Notes under the pieces: model-generated
Databases searched by the model: none
Told to the model about the DNA's origin: nothing
Seen by the model: the letters and a program-made list of their open reading frames with translations, nothing else
Translations under genes and position numbers: made by a program
NCBI RefSeq assembly: GCF_018613755.1
Contig: NZ_JAGGPP010000013.1
Coordinates: 124,001-188,000, forward strand
From: Arthrobacter sp. ISL-72
Lineage (GTDB): Bacteria > Actinomycetota > Actinomycetes > Actinomycetales > Micrococcaceae
Length of the DNA: 64,000 nt
Reading direction: 5' to 3'
In this document: positions 1 to 9,700 of the stretch, in pieces
Layout: each line of letters starts with the position of its first letter
How positions within the stretch are numbered: position 1 is the first letter of the stretch

Positions 1-27
1 TTTCCAACACGGATTCAATGAGGAACC

Positions 28-1836
28 ATGACCCAGATCTTCGACAACCCCGCTGACTTTGCGGATGAGGCACTGGACGGCTTTGTGGCAGCCAACCGCG
101 GGTACGTTGCCCGGGTGGACGGCGGCGTCGTCCGCTCCACCGAAGTGCCTGCCGGCCAGGTTGCGTTGGTGGTGGGCGGTGGCTCCGGCCACTACCCGGC
201 CTTCGCGGGCCTGGTAGGGCCGGGCCTCGCCACCGGCTCAGCCTGCGGCAACATGTTCGCCTCTCCGGCGGCCGGCCAGGTCTACCGGGTGGCCAAAGCA
301 GCGAACACAGGCGGCGGTGTGCTGTTGAGCTACGGCAACTACGCCGGCGACGTCCTCCACTTCGGTCAGGCCCAGCTGCGGCTTAACGCCGAGGGAATCG
401 AGACCCGCACGGTCCTGGTCACAGACGACATCGCCAGCGCTCCGCTGGACCAGATCGAGAAGCGGCGCGGCATCGCCGGGGACCTGACGGTCTTCAAGAT
501 CGCCGGCGCGGCCGCCGAAACCGGACTGGACCTCGACGCCGTCGAGCGCCTGGCCATCCGCACCAACTACCGCACCCGCTCCCTGGGCGTAGCCTTCGAC
601 GGCTGCACACTCCCGGGCGCAGAGGCCCCGCTGTTCCACGTTCCCGCCGGCCAGATGTCGCTGGGCCTGGGCATCCACGGCGAACCGGGCATCTCCGAAC
701 ACCCCATGCCCACGGCCTCCGAACTCGCCGAACTGCTCGTCGCGCGTCTCCTGGCGGACAAGCCCGATGATGCCGGGGACCGCGTGGTGGCGATCGTCAA
801 CGGCCTGGGCACCGTCAAATACGACGAGCTGTTCCTGCTGTTCGGCAAGATCGAAAATCTACTCAACAAGGCCGGCCTGACGGTGGTGGAACCGGAATGC
901 GGCGAACTGGTCACCAGCCTCGACATGTCCGGGCTCTCCCTGACCCTGCTCTGGCTGGACGACGAACTCGAGGAGTTCTGGGCGGCACCCGCGGACACTC
1001 CCGCCTTCCGCAAAGGAAACCTTGCGCCCCGTGCCCGCCGCGAGCTCGCCGGACCGGAAGACGCAGCAGCCGGCGAAGAGGAACAGGCGACGGCGGCGGC
1101 GGCAGACCTGGGCCGGCTGGCAACCGCCGTCCTCGCCCAAGTGCAGGCCGTCGTCGTCGAGCATGAAGAAGAGCTTGGCAAGCTGGACGCGATCGCGGGC
1201 GACGGCGACCACGGCATTGGCATGCGCCGCGGTGTGGACGCTGCAGCCGCTGCCGCGGTGGAAACGTCGGCAGCCGGCGCTTCCGTGCAACGCGTACTCA
1301 CCGCGGCGGGGGAGGCCTGGAGCGAACGTGCCGGCGGAACCTCCGGGGCATTGTGGGGGTCCGCCGTCATGGCCGCCGGACTCGCCCTCGGCAACAAGGA
1401 CTCGTACCACGGCGAGGACGCAACGGCCACCGTCGCCGCCTTTGCCGACGCAATCACCGCCCTCGGCAAGGCCGAACCGGGGGACAAGACCATGGTGGAC
1501 GCGCTGCTTCCCTTCCGGGACACCTTCCTGGCCGCGCGCGACGGCGGGACCCCGGTAGTACGGGCACTCGCCGAGGCAGCGGCTGCTGCCCGGGAAGCCG
1601 CAGACGCCACCGCTTCACTCCGGCCGCTCAAGGGTCGGGCACGGCCGCTGGCCGAGAAGAGTCTGGGCCATCCGGACCCCGGCGCCGTGTCCTTCGGGCT
1701 CATCGCGGCCCGGATCTCCTCCTACCTTGATTCCGGGCTGGCTGATTCCGGACCGGCGGATTCCGGACTGAACACTTCCCAACCGACTGATTCCCCGCTG
1801 GCTGCCTCCGTGGCCGGAAATGGAGCACAAGCATGA
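28..1836 (+). CDS. DhaK-DhaL fusion kinase, probably a tetrulose (erythrulose) kinase
   Basis: ATP-dependent ketose kinase of the dihydroxyacetone kinase family, cytosolic, 602 residues. The N-terminal DAK1 domain (about 1-330) has GGGSGH with His55 and the covalent substrate-binding His217 in GIHGEPG; the C-terminal DAK2/DhaL domain (about 365-565) has the nucleotide/Mg motif GDGDHG at 391-396. Classical DHA kinases read GSGHEPAH; here it is GSGHYPAF, which suggests a larger substrate. With RpiB- and TIM-like isomerases in the same operon, D- or L-erythrulose is the likeliest substrate (inference from the known mycobacterial and Brucella tetritol pathways). A GAGGA ribosome site lies 5 bases before the ATG. 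The stop overlaps the next start as ATGA. The last 35 residues are a repeat-derived tail. Confidence 0.85.
   Translation: MTQIFDNPADFADEALDGFVAANRGYVARVDGGVVRSTEVPAGQVALVVGGGSGHYPAFAGLVGPGLATGSACGNMFASPAAGQVYRVAKAANTGGGVLLSYGNYAGDVLHFGQAQLRLNAEGIETRTVLVTDDIASAPLDQIEKRRGIAGDLTVFKIAGAAAETGLDLDAVERLAIRTNYRTRSLGVAFDGCTLPGAEAPLFHVPAGQMSLGLGIHGEPGISEHPMPTASELAELLVARLLADKPDDAGDRVVAIVNGLGTVKYDELFLLFGKIENLLNKAGLTVVEPECGELVTSLDMSGLSLTLLWLDDELEEFWAAPADTPAFRKGNLAPRARRELAGPEDAAAGEEEQATAAAADLGRLATAVLAQVQAVVVEHEEELGKLDAIAGDGDHGIGMRRGVDAAAAAAVETSAAGASVQRVLTAAGEAWSERAGGTSGALWGSAVMAAGLALGNKDSYHGEDATATVAAFADAITALGKAEPGDKTMVDALLPFRDTFLAARDGGTPVVRALAEAAAAAREAADATASLRPLKGRARPLAEKSLGHPDPGAVSFGLIAARISSYLDSGLADSGPADSGLNTSQPTDSPLAASVAGNGAQA
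1729..1803 (+). repeat. 15-bp tandem repeat encoding the kinase C-terminal tail
   Basis: Five 15-base units, each starting close to gattccggnctg, encode [25 protein letters not shown] after the end of the DAK2 fold. The first three copies are the most alike, so the array looks recently expanded. Its in-frame length and terminal position suggest it is tolerated rather than functional. Confidence 0.85.
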
Positions 1837-2327
1837 GCACAAACCAAGGCGCCGCGGCAGGATGGCGCATTGTCATCGGCAACGACGAGGCCGGCGTCGA
1901 ATACAAGGAAGCACTGAAGGCGCTGCTGGAAGCGGACAGCCGCGTCGCCTCCGTGGTGGACGTGGGCGTGGCTGCAAATGACGCGACCGCATACCCGCAT
2001 GTCGCCGTCGACGCAGCCCGCAAAGTGTCCGACGGGGAAGCGGACCGTGCACTGCTGATCTGCGGCACAGGACTGGGAGTGGCCATCGCCGCCAACAAGG
2101 TCCCCGGGATCCGCGCGGTCACCGCCCATGACGGCTACTCCGTGGAGCGCTCGGTCCTGAGCAACAACGCCCAGGTCCTCACCATGGGCCAGCGGGTGAT
2201 CGGCCTGGAACTGGCCAAGAAGCTGGTGGGCGAGTGGCTCGACTACCGCTTCGACGAGACTTCATCCTCCGCCGCCAAGGTGGACGCCATTTGCTCCTAT
2301 GAGCCCGACTACACGAAGGCAGTCTGA
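1833..2327 (+). CDS. RpiB/LacA-family sugar-phosphate isomerase (probable D-erythrulose-4-phosphate isomerase)
   Basis: Aldose-ketose isomerase of the ribose-5-phosphate isomerase B family, 164 residues. It carries the catalytic Cys in LICGTGLG, the Asn-rich [12 protein letters not shown] segment, and the N-terminal IVIGNDEAG replacing the usual GSDHAG. This is the EryI/DerI-like pattern seen in erythritol and threitol operons, where the enzyme converts D-erythrulose 4-phosphate to D-erythrose 4-phosphate. That role is inferred from family and neighbours; an ordinary ribose-5-phosphate isomerase is the alternative. Translation is coupled to the kinase through an ATGA overlap, and only two bases separate its stop from the next gene. 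Confidence 0.85.
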   Translation: MSTNQGAAAGWRIVIGNDEAGVEYKEALKALLEADSRVASVVDVGVAANDATAYPHVAVDAARKVSDGEADRALLICGTGLGVAIAANKVPGIRAVTAHDGYSVERSVLSNNAQVLTMGQRVIGLELAKKLVGEWLDYRFDETSSSAAKVDAICSYEPDYTKAV

Positions 2328-2329
2328 TC

Positions 2330-3331
2330 ATGACCGAAACAGCAAACACCGCCGCCCCCAGCGGCGCAGCAGCAGTCAACAGCGCGCGGAAGATCGCCGT
2401 CATCGGCTCCGGCTACATGGGCGGCGGGATCGCGCAGGTCCTGGCGCTCGGCGGGGCCCGGGTGGCACTGGCCGACGTGTCCGCCGAAGTGGCGCAGAAC
2501 AACTACGACCGGCTCCTGAGCGAGTCGGACCAGTTCGTGGCCGACGGGTTGTTCCCCGCGGGTTCCACGGAAATCCTGAAGCAGAACCTGTGGGCCGCCA
2601 AGGATATCGAGGAAGCCGTGGCGGACGCGGACTTCATCGAGGAGGCCGTCCCCGAGGTCATCGCCATCAAGCACCAGACGCTGGCCCGCATCAGCGCCGC
2701 CGCCCGGCCCGACGCCATCATCGGCTCCAACACGTCCACCATCTCCATCGCTGAGCTGTCCGAGCCGGTCACCAACCCGGAGCGGTTCCTGGGCGTGCAC
2801 TTCTCCAACCCGTCGCCGTTCATCCCCGGCGTCGAGATCATCCCGCACGCCGGCACTTCGGCGGCCACCGTCGGCGCAGCCCGCGACCTGGTTCACGCTG
2901 CGGGCAAGCAGACCGCCGTCGTCAAGGACGTCACCGGCTTTGTGCTCAACCGCCTGCAGTACGCGCTTTTCCACGAAGCCGCGCAGCTGGTGGAACAAGG
3001 CATCGCAACGGCGGACGACGTCGACACCCTGGTCCGCACCACGTTCGGCTTCCGGCTGCCGTTCTTCGGGCCCTTCGCCATCGCGGACATGGCCGGGCTG
3101 GACGTCTACAACTTCTGCTACAAGTCACTCCAGACCGACTTCCCGGAGCGGTTCGCCACCCCGAAAATCCTCACGGACCTCGTGGAGGCAGGCAAGCTGG
3201 GCACCAAAACGGGCGCAGGCTTCCTCAACGTTCCGGCGGAGCGCACGCCCGAACTGATCGCCTACCGCAACAAGGCCTACGTGGCCATGCAGAAGCTGAT
3301 CGAAGACCTCGGCCCGGCGCCCATCAGCTGA
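2330..3331 (+). CDS. 3-hydroxyacyl-CoA dehydrogenase-family NAD oxidoreductase
   Basis: Soluble NAD(P)-dependent dehydrogenase of 333 residues with the two-domain architecture of short 3-hydroxyacyl-CoA dehydrogenases. The Rossmann motif GSGYMGGG is near residues 26-33, the catalytic-His segment reads GVHFSNPSP (usually HFFNP), and GFVLNRLQ starts the C-terminal domain. No acyl-CoA gene lies nearby; it sits between sugar-phosphate isomerase and SDR genes. Members of this fold also oxidise sugar acids (L-gulonate 3-dehydrogenase, carnitine-dehydrogenase-like and apionate enzymes), so a polyol or sugar-acid substrate is more likely than an acyl-CoA. Substrate unknown. Confidence 0.75.
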   Translation: MTETANTAAPSGAAAVNSARKIAVIGSGYMGGGIAQVLALGGARVALADVSAEVAQNNYDRLLSESDQFVADGLFPAGSTEILKQNLWAAKDIEEAVADADFIEEAVPEVIAIKHQTLARISAAARPDAIIGSNTSTISIAELSEPVTNPERFLGVHFSNPSPFIPGVEIIPHAGTSAATVGAARDLVHAAGKQTAVVKDVTGFVLNRLQYALFHEAAQLVEQGIATADDVDTLVRTTFGFRLPFFGPFAIADMAGLDVYNFCYKSLQTDFPERFATPKILTDLVEAGKLGTKTGAGFLNVPAERTPELIAYRNKAYVAMQKLIEDLGPAPIS

Positions 3332-3404
3332 GCCGGCTTCGGTTTATGGTCTTTCGCTTAAGATTCTTCGCCCTCACAGTCTTCGTTCTCATCAAGGAGC
3401 AACC

Positions 3405-4172
3405 ATGAGCATTTTCCCCGCAGAACGCACGGCAATCGTCACCGGAGCCGTATCGGAGCGCGGCATCGGCCGGGCCACCGCGAACTACCTTGCCGCGCAG
3501 GGCTGGAACATCGGCATCATCGACCTCGACGACGCCCTGTGCAAGGCCACGGCCAAGGAAATCGCGGCCCAGTACGGGATCCGCGCCCGCGGTGTCGGCG
3601 CCAACGTCGGCGACGAAACTTCCGTCCGCAACGCCATCGACGAGCTCGAGGCGGAGCTGCCGCAGATCGTGGCCCTGGCCAACGTGGCCGGCGTCAGCTC
3701 CCCGGTTCCGTACCTTGAACTGGACGCAGCCGAATGGGACCGGGTGCTGGGCATCAACCTCAACGGTGTCCACTACGCCACCCGCCGCGTGGCCGAGTCC
3801 ATGGTCAGGAGCCGGATCGGGCGCATCGTCAACATCTCGTCCGTGTCCGCCCAGCGCGGCGGCGGCACGTACTCCAAGACGCCCTACTCGGTGGCCAAAG
3901 CCGGCGTGATCGGGCTGACCCGTTCCACCGCCCGGGAGTTGGGGGAGTACGACATCACCGTCAACGCCATCTCTCCGGGTCCCATCGACACCGACATCAT
4001 GGGCGGCACGCTCAGCCAGGAACGCAAGGACGAACTCACCAAGGACCTGGTGGTCAACCGGGTCGGGTCCACGCGTGACATCGCCGCAGCCATCGCCTTC
4101 CTCATCAGCGAGGACGCCGGGTACATCTCCGGCCAGACGCTGAATGTGGATGGCGGGCTCTACATGCACTAG
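3405..4172 (+). CDS. SDR-family sugar/polyol dehydrogenase
   Basis: Classical short-chain dehydrogenase of 255 residues. Visible motifs are TGAVSERGIG (cofactor loop, about 11-20), NVAG in place of NNAG, the catalytic Ser strand IVNISSVSAQ, and the Tyr161-xxx-Lys165 pair in PYSVAK. The C-terminus GQTLNVDGGLYMH is typical of polyol dehydrogenases. In this operon it most likely oxidises a tetritol or another sugar alcohol to the ketose used by the kinase (inference). AAGGAG precedes the ATG. The 73-base gap before it is T-rich relative to its surroundings and could hold an internal promoter, but no clear hexamers were found. Confidence 0.85.
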   Translation: MSIFPAERTAIVTGAVSERGIGRATANYLAAQGWNIGIIDLDDALCKATAKEIAAQYGIRARGVGANVGDETSVRNAIDELEAELPQIVALANVAGVSSPVPYLELDAAEWDRVLGINLNGVHYATRRVAESMVRSRIGRIVNISSVSAQRGGGTYSKTPYSVAKAGVIGLTRSTARELGEYDITVNAISPGPIDTDIMGGTLSQERKDELTKDLVVNRVGSTRDIAAAIAFLISEDAGYISGQTLNVDGGLYMH

Positions 4173-4184
4173 GGACGGACAGCC

Positions 4185-4379
4185 ATGGCACAACACCGCC
4201 CCACTGCAGCACGTCCAAGTTCGGCACGTCCAAGTTCAGCACGTCCAGGGCCTGCGCCGGGGGAGGCCACCGGTCCCAAGTCCGGGACCAGCTCCTGGAG
4301 CCGGGAACGGCGCATCTACCTCGCGGTGGGCATCCTTGCCTGCCTCGCCGGCGTCATGATCATCGCGTTCTCCCGCTAG
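4185..4379 (+). CDS. small single-pass membrane protein
   Basis: Predicted 64-residue protein between the SDR and the MFS carrier. The N-terminal 40 residues are Ala/Pro/Ser-rich and hold three 15-bp repeat units encoding ARPSS-ARPSS-ARPGP. A single hydrophobic helix, YLAVGILACLAGVMIIAF, lies near the C-terminus with basic residues before it, giving an N-in topology. A weak AGGGACGG site stands before the ATG and the gene fits the operon spacing. No family recognised; it may be an accessory of the neighbouring transporter or a dispensable short gene. Confidence 0.5.
   Translation: MAQHRPTAARPSSARPSSARPGPAPGEATGPKSGTSSWSRERRIYLAVGILACLAGVMIIAFSR
4209..4253 (+). repeat. 15-bp tandem repeat (3 units) in the small membrane protein
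   Basis: Two units of gcacgtccaagttcg differ at one base, followed by a third copy diverged after the first nine bases. The array encodes ARPSS-ARPSS-ARPGP in the soluble N-terminus. Confidence 0.8.
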
Positions 4380-4430
4380 GACCGGCAGCACCCCTTCGTT
4401 CGCAACTGATTTACTCAAAGAGGAGTTTTG

Positions 4431-5780
4431 ATGTCCCTAACAGCAACGTCCACCAAGGAGCTCCTGGATTCGCCGGTCCTCAAATCGGCGATCTCCAAGG
4501 CCTCGTTCCGGCTTATGCCGATGCTCGTCATCCTGTACGTGGTGGCATTCCTGGACCGCACCAACGTGGGCTTCGCTGAAGCGGCGCTCGGTGTGGACCG
4601 GGGGGTCACCGCCGGTGCCTACGCCTTGGGCGCAGGCATTTTCTTCATCGGCTACGCCCTGTTCGAGATCCCCAGCAACCTGCTGCTGACCAGGTTCGGC
4701 GCCAAGGTGTGGCTGGCGCGCATCGCCATCACGTGGGGCATCGTGTCCGCGTGCTTCGCCTTCGTCCAGGGCGAGACCTCGTTTATCATCCTGCGTTTCC
4801 TGCTGGGTGTCACTGAAGCCGGCCTGTTCCCGGGCGTCATCATGTTCCTGGCCGCCTGGTTCCCGAACAAGGTGCGCGTGAAGATGTTCGCCATCTTCTA
4901 CCTGGCGCAGCCGTTCTCCCAGATGATGGGCGCCCCGCTGTCCGGTTGGCTGATCAACATCGGCGACCAGGTTCCGGGGGTGGCCGGGTGGCAGGTCATG
5001 TTCTTCATTGAAGGCATGCTCGCAGTCCTGGCAGGCATCGCCGCCTACTTCTTCCTGATCAACAGCCCCCAGGACGCCAAATTCCTCAACCCCGGTGAGA
5101 AGAAGGCGCTGCTGGACGTCATGGCCCTGGAGGACACGGTCAAGGAAGAAACCGGCCCCCGCGGTGTGCTTGCCGCAATGAAAAACCGCAAGGTCTGGTA
5201 CTTCACCGTCATCTACTTCTGCCTGCAGGTGGCGGTGTACGGAGTGACGTTCTACCTGCCGCAGCAGGTCGCCCAGCTGACCGGCCAGAAGGTGGGCATC
5301 ATGGTGGGCCTGCTGGCAGCCATCCCGTGGTTCTTCGGCATCTTTGCCTGCTACTTCATCGGCAAGGCGGCCAACACCGTGGTCCGCCGCCGCGTCTGGG
5401 GCACCGGCCTCTTCCTCTCCACCGGGTTGTGCATCTTTGGCTCGGCGTGGGCCGGCGCCAACCATGTCCCGGCACTGGGCATCCTCTTCATCACCCTTGC
5501 AGTCTGCAGCTTCCTGTCGATCGGACCCATCGCCTGGTCCTATCCGACGGCGTTCCTCACCGGAACGGCAGCCGCCGCCGGCATCGGCCTCATCAACTCG
5601 CTGGGCAACCTTGGCGGCTTTGTGGCCCCGATCCTACGCACCACGGTCAACCAGGTCACGGCGTCCGACACCGGAACCATGGGCGTCTACGCCCTGGGCG
5701 TCCTGCCGTTCGTGGCCGCGGTCATGATGTACGCCACCAAGCGGTTCCGAAACAAGGCGGACGAACTGCTGGAGAAGTAA
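4431..5780 (+). CDS. MFS transporter of the anion:cation symporter (ACS) type
   Basis: Inner-membrane carrier of about 449 residues with 12 predicted helices. FLDRTNVGFAEAAL in the first helix and loop is the hallmark of the ACS family (phthalate, tartrate, galactonate and similar organic acids), and GYALFEIPSNLLLTRFGAKVW follows in helices 2-3. AAAGAGGAG lies five bases before ATG 4431, so this start is preferred over an in-frame TTG three bases upstream. As the only transporter in the operon it is the likely importer of the substrate; an ACS-type protein hints at a sugar acid rather than a neutral polyol, consistent with the 3-hydroxyacyl-CoA-dehydrogenase-like enzyme. Confidence 0.85.
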   Translation: MSLTATSTKELLDSPVLKSAISKASFRLMPMLVILYVVAFLDRTNVGFAEAALGVDRGVTAGAYALGAGIFFIGYALFEIPSNLLLTRFGAKVWLARIAITWGIVSACFAFVQGETSFIILRFLLGVTEAGLFPGVIMFLAAWFPNKVRVKMFAIFYLAQPFSQMMGAPLSGWLINIGDQVPGVAGWQVMFFIEGMLAVLAGIAAYFFLINSPQDAKFLNPGEKKALLDVMALEDTVKEETGPRGVLAAMKNRKVWYFTVIYFCLQVAVYGVTFYLPQQVAQLTGQKVGIMVGLLAAIPWFFGIFACYFIGKAANTVVRRRVWGTGLFLSTGLCIFGSAWAGANHVPALGILFITLAVCSFLSIGPIAWSYPTAFLTGTAAAAGIGLINSLGNLGGFVAPILRTTVNQVTASDTGTMGVYALGVLPFVAAVMMYATKRFRNKADELLEK

Positions 5781-5828
5781 GTTCCACACCCGTCACGAGC
5801 ACAGCGGGCCAGTCACTAGAACAGGGAA

Positions 5829-5874
5829 CCCGTCACGACTAAGCGGACCCGTCACGACTAAGCGGACCCGTCAC
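5829..5874 (+). repeat. 19-bp intergenic tandem repeat
   Basis: Two perfect copies of cccgtcacgactaagcgga (5829-5847 and 5848-5866) and a partial third copy fill the 114-base gap between the transporter and the TIM-like isomerase. Related cccgtcac and cagtcac fragments occur just upstream. The unit is not a multiple of three, as expected outside a reading frame. Confidence 0.9.
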
Positions 5875-5894
5875 TAGCAAAAAGGCACAAACAC

Positions 5895-6782
5895 ATGCAC
5901 CAGGCTTCAGCCAGCCAGGCCACAGGCCCTGTCACCTACGTGGGCGTCAGCACCAAGATGTACCTGGGCTACCGCAGCACCCTGGACTGGCTGGAAGGTC
6001 TCTGCCATGAAGTGGACTCCCGCCCGGCCCTCGCGGCCGGGCGGGTTGTCCCGTTCGTGACCCCGTCTTTCCCGGTGCTCCCGGCGGCCGCGGCCCTTTT
6101 GCAGGACTCGCCTCTGATCCTGGGAGCGCAGAACTGCGGCTGGGCAGAGGGAGCCTGGACCGGTGAAGTGGCACCGTCGATGCTGGCCGAGCTGGGCGTC
6201 CGGCTGGTGGAGATCGGCCACGCCGAACGCCGGGCCCACTTCGGGGAAGACGACGCCGTGGTGGCGCTTAAGGTCCGCGCCGCCGACGACGCCGGGCTGA
6301 CGCCGCTGCTCTGCGTCGGGGAAGACCGCGTTCGCGGCAACCGCGTTGGTGAAGTCCGCAGTGGAGAAGTCCGCGTTGGTGAAGGCGGCGTCGTTGAAGA
6401 CGGCACTGGTGCGGCGCGTGCCGCTGCCAGCTTTGTCTACCGGCAGATCGGGGCTGCCGTGGACGGCGACTGGACGCTGGCCTCGCGTCTCATCATCGCT
6501 TACGAGCCCGTCTGGGCCATCGGCGCGGCCGAGCCGGCGGACGCGCACTACGTGTCCGACGTCGTGAATCGCCTTCGAACCCTACTGGCCGCGCACGGGC
6601 TCCAGGATCTTCCGGCCATCTACGGCGGATCGGCCAAACCGGGGCTGTTGCCCGGGCTCGGCGGCGTGTCCGGGTTGTTCCTTGGCCGCTTCGCGCACGA
6701 CGCCGCGAACTTCGGCAAGGTGCTGGATGAGGCACTGCTCATTGCCCCTGGCCTGTCACTGACCGCTGGCACAGCCCGATGA
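5895..6782 (+). CDS. TIM-like isomerase, probable L-erythrulose-1-phosphate isomerase
   Basis: Triosephosphate-isomerase fold, 295 residues (usual TIM about 250). Catalytic residues are present: Lys21 in VSTKMYLGY (TIM has NWKMN), His109 in EIGHAERR, Glu204 in AYEPVWAIG, and the phosphate loop YGGSAKPG. The altered N-terminal motif matches the EryH/LerI subgroup that interconverts L-erythrulose 1-phosphate and D-erythrulose 4-phosphate, feeding the RpiB-like enzyme. Residues about 145-169 are a repeat-derived insertion (five 15-bp units) in a surface loop after the VGED strand. The gene's 3' end overlaps the convergent helicase gene by 44 bases. Confidence 0.8.
   Translation: MHQASASQATGPVTYVGVSTKMYLGYRSTLDWLEGLCHEVDSRPALAAGRVVPFVTPSFPVLPAAAALLQDSPLILGAQNCGWAEGAWTGEVAPSMLAELGVRLVEIGHAERRAHFGEDDAVVALKVRAADDAGLTPLLCVGEDRVRGNRVGEVRSGEVRVGEGGVVEDGTGAARAAASFVYRQIGAAVDGDWTLASRLIIAYEPVWAIGAAEPADAHYVSDVVNRLRTLLAAHGLQDLPAIYGGSAKPGLLPGLGGVSGLFLGRFAHDAANFGKVLDEALLIAPGLSLTAGTAR
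6327..6401 (+). repeat. 15-bp tandem repeat inserted inside the TIM-like barrel
   Basis: Five 15-base units (cgcgttggtgaagtc and variants) encode RVRGN-RVGEV-RSGEV-RVGEG-GVVED. The insertion lies between the strand ending LLCVGED and the helix beginning AARAAASFVYRQI, where TIMs normally have a short turn. Confidence 0.85.
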
Positions 6783-9700
6783 AACCGCCCAACTGTTCAA
6801 GCCCCTCAGGGTGGCTTGGCAGGTAGTTGGTCAGTTCCGGGGCCCGCACCACCACCGCGCGCCACTTCCCCCGGGACACTGCGACGTTGATCCGGTTGCG
6901 GGACAGCAGGAACTCCATGCCGCGCGGAGCTTCGGCCACCGCGGAACAGGCCATGGAAACGATCACCACGGCAGCCTCCTGGCCCTGGAATTTGTCCACG
7001 GTGCCCACCCGGACGGCCGAGTGGCCGGCGGCGTCGAGGGCGTCCCTGATCAGGTTCACCTGCGCGTTGTAGGCCGCCACCACCAGGACGTTCTCCGGTT
7101 CCAGAGGGCGGTCGCCTGCTTCATCGTGCCACGTCAACCCCAGATGCCTGCGGACCTGCAGGACCACTGCCTCTGCTTCCTCCAAAGAGGAGGTGATATT
7201 GCCGGTGTGGGGAACCATGACGGTTTCGATTCCCGCAGGAACACCGTCCAGGAAGCGCAAGTCCGCGGCGCCGGCTGACTGCAGCCTGCCGTCGTAGGCG
7301 AGTTCCGAGACGGCAGCGCACAGCGGGGAAGCCATCCGCCATGAGTCCGCCAGAAAGTAGCCGAGCTCCGGCGGCAGCGTCGCATGGCCATCCGAGATCC
7401 AGCCGAGCGCAGATTCGTTGACCGGCTCAGGGTGGGTGCCTTGGCTGACCTGGGGGAGCTGCTGCGGATCACCCAGCAGCAGCAACCGCGAACTCGCCTG
7501 GGCAACCGCCATGGTGTTCGCGAGCGAGAACTGCCCGGCTTCGTCGATCACCAGGAGATCCAAAGACCCCGCCGGCACAGTGGTGCCGGTCATGGTCCAG
7601 GCGGTGCCGCCCACCAGGGCGCCGCCGGGCGAACCCAGCAGCCGCTCCACATCCGCGGCGCCACGGTGATGCCACGGCAGAAAATCGTCGTGCTTCACGT
7701 CCTTGGCGACCCTCAGCGGGTCCACTCCCGCTTTTTCCACGGCGGTGCAGAGCAGGTTCTCCACCACCGCGTGCGACTGGGCAACCACGCCCACCTTCCA
7801 GCCGCGGGCCACGAGCCGCGCAATGACATGCGAGCCCACATGGGTTTTCCCCGTGCCTGGCGGTCCCTGCACAGCCAGGTAGGAATGGTCCAAGGCCTCC
7901 ACAGCCGCGGTGATCGCGTCGATAAAGCGGTCCGGCCCACCCGCCGGCACCGGCAGCGGGCCGCCTGTCACCAGCATGGGCGGAATGCGGCGCACGAGGT
8001 CCAAAGCCGGATGTTTGCGGAGGATGGGTGTCTCAAGAGTCTCCGCCGCTGGGTCCGGAAGCCCGGCCGCCACCTGATCGGCCAGCAACTCCAGCGCCTC
8101 CTCCAGGCTCTTGGTGGGAATGGGTTGGTCTTCGGTCAGCGCAATGGGCAGGCAGTTGTGCGGTTCCATTTTCCGGTGCAGCTTGTCGCGGATCACCACG
8201 GTGTCCCTGCCGTCTTCGTGGCCGAGCTCCAGGATCTCCGTCCCGAACACCCCGCCCCGGCCGGAGCCGTCGCTGCCCGTACCTTCAAGCCCGGCCGGCA
8301 GCGGACGGTCGTACATCCGGAACCACGTGCTGCCCTCACGGAGGTCCGAGCCGGCGCTCACCGTGCCGGTCAGCTGGACCCTACGCTCCGGGAGCCTGGA
8401 CCCGACCTTATGCCAGTCGTCAAGGATGCGGGCTTCCTCCACCAGGAAGACGTTCCGGTCCTGCTGGTGGGTGCCGGGGCCGTTTTCGCAACGGTCAAAG
8501 TGCGCCCACCAGAAGGCTTTGCGCTCGCGCCGGTGATAGCTCACGGCCGCATCCACCATGGCGATGGCCTGAAGATCGGGATCAGGGACGGCGTGGCCCT
8601 CGCCCCCGACCGACGGACCGGCACCGACCGACTGAGCTCTGCCGACCGAGGGAACTGCCCCGACCGCCGGAGCTCTGCCGACCGACTGAGCTGTGGCGTT
8701 GGCGGCGCGGATCGCTGCGGCGCGGCCAAGAAATGCCCGGATGGCACGCTCGGACCGGCCCAGTGCGGCACCCTCGTCAGTCTCAGGGGCCGCCCGCCCT
8801 AAATTTCCGGCCGGACCCCCTGTCCCGCTCCTGCCGCCATTTCCGCCGTCGCCGTTCTTGCGGCCAGCCAACAGCCCGGGGGAGTCAGCCTGCTGACCGG
8901 CCGGTGCGGGCACGATCCCGCGTTCGGTCGCCAGCCGCAGCAGCCAGTCACGTAGCTCCAGCGTGGAGAGGCAGTCGTATTCGTTGTAGTCGGAGATACC
9001 AGCGAGGATGGCCGCGGCATCCTGCGCCTGCCCGGCATCACGGGCTTCGCAATAATCGGCATAGGCCACCACCGACGCGCCGGCGTCCTTCACGTCGCCG
9101 GAGCGGAGGTTGCTGCCCATGTACAGCGGCTCCAGTTTCTTGATGCTGTAAGAGTTCTCGGAGATGCAAATGCTGTTCCGCACGGTCTGGTACAGGTCCA
9201 CGAGCAGACCGTCCCGCAACCAGTTGTCCACGGTATCCTCGCCGGCGACGTGCATCACCGACAGTTTGCGGAGTGCGGTCTTCTCGTAGGGGGCGTAGTG
9301 GTACACATGCATGTCCGGATACTGGCGCCGCCGGTTCTCCACGTAATCAAGGAAATTGAGGAAGGCCTGCTTCTCCGCAGCCCGGTCGTGCGCCCAGAAC
9401 GGCTTGAAAACCAACTGGCCGCCGGAATGGAGCGGTGCCACGATGACTCCGAACAAGTACTCGAGCCCCCAGACTCCCGTCTCGCTGTCCTGCCACAGCG
9501 GATCCCCTTCGAAGTCAAAGAAGATGTCTCCGGGGCTTGGCGGGGGAAGTTCGGCCAGCGTGTGCTCCGGAACCACACGGTAGCTGATTGTGTGCTGCTC
9601 GCCGTCCTTGACGTAGCTGACGGATCCCTCGGCCGTGCCGGCGTTACTCTGCATCCTGGCCTGGTCCTGCAGTCTCAGCAGAGAGGCGTTGGCGCCAGGC

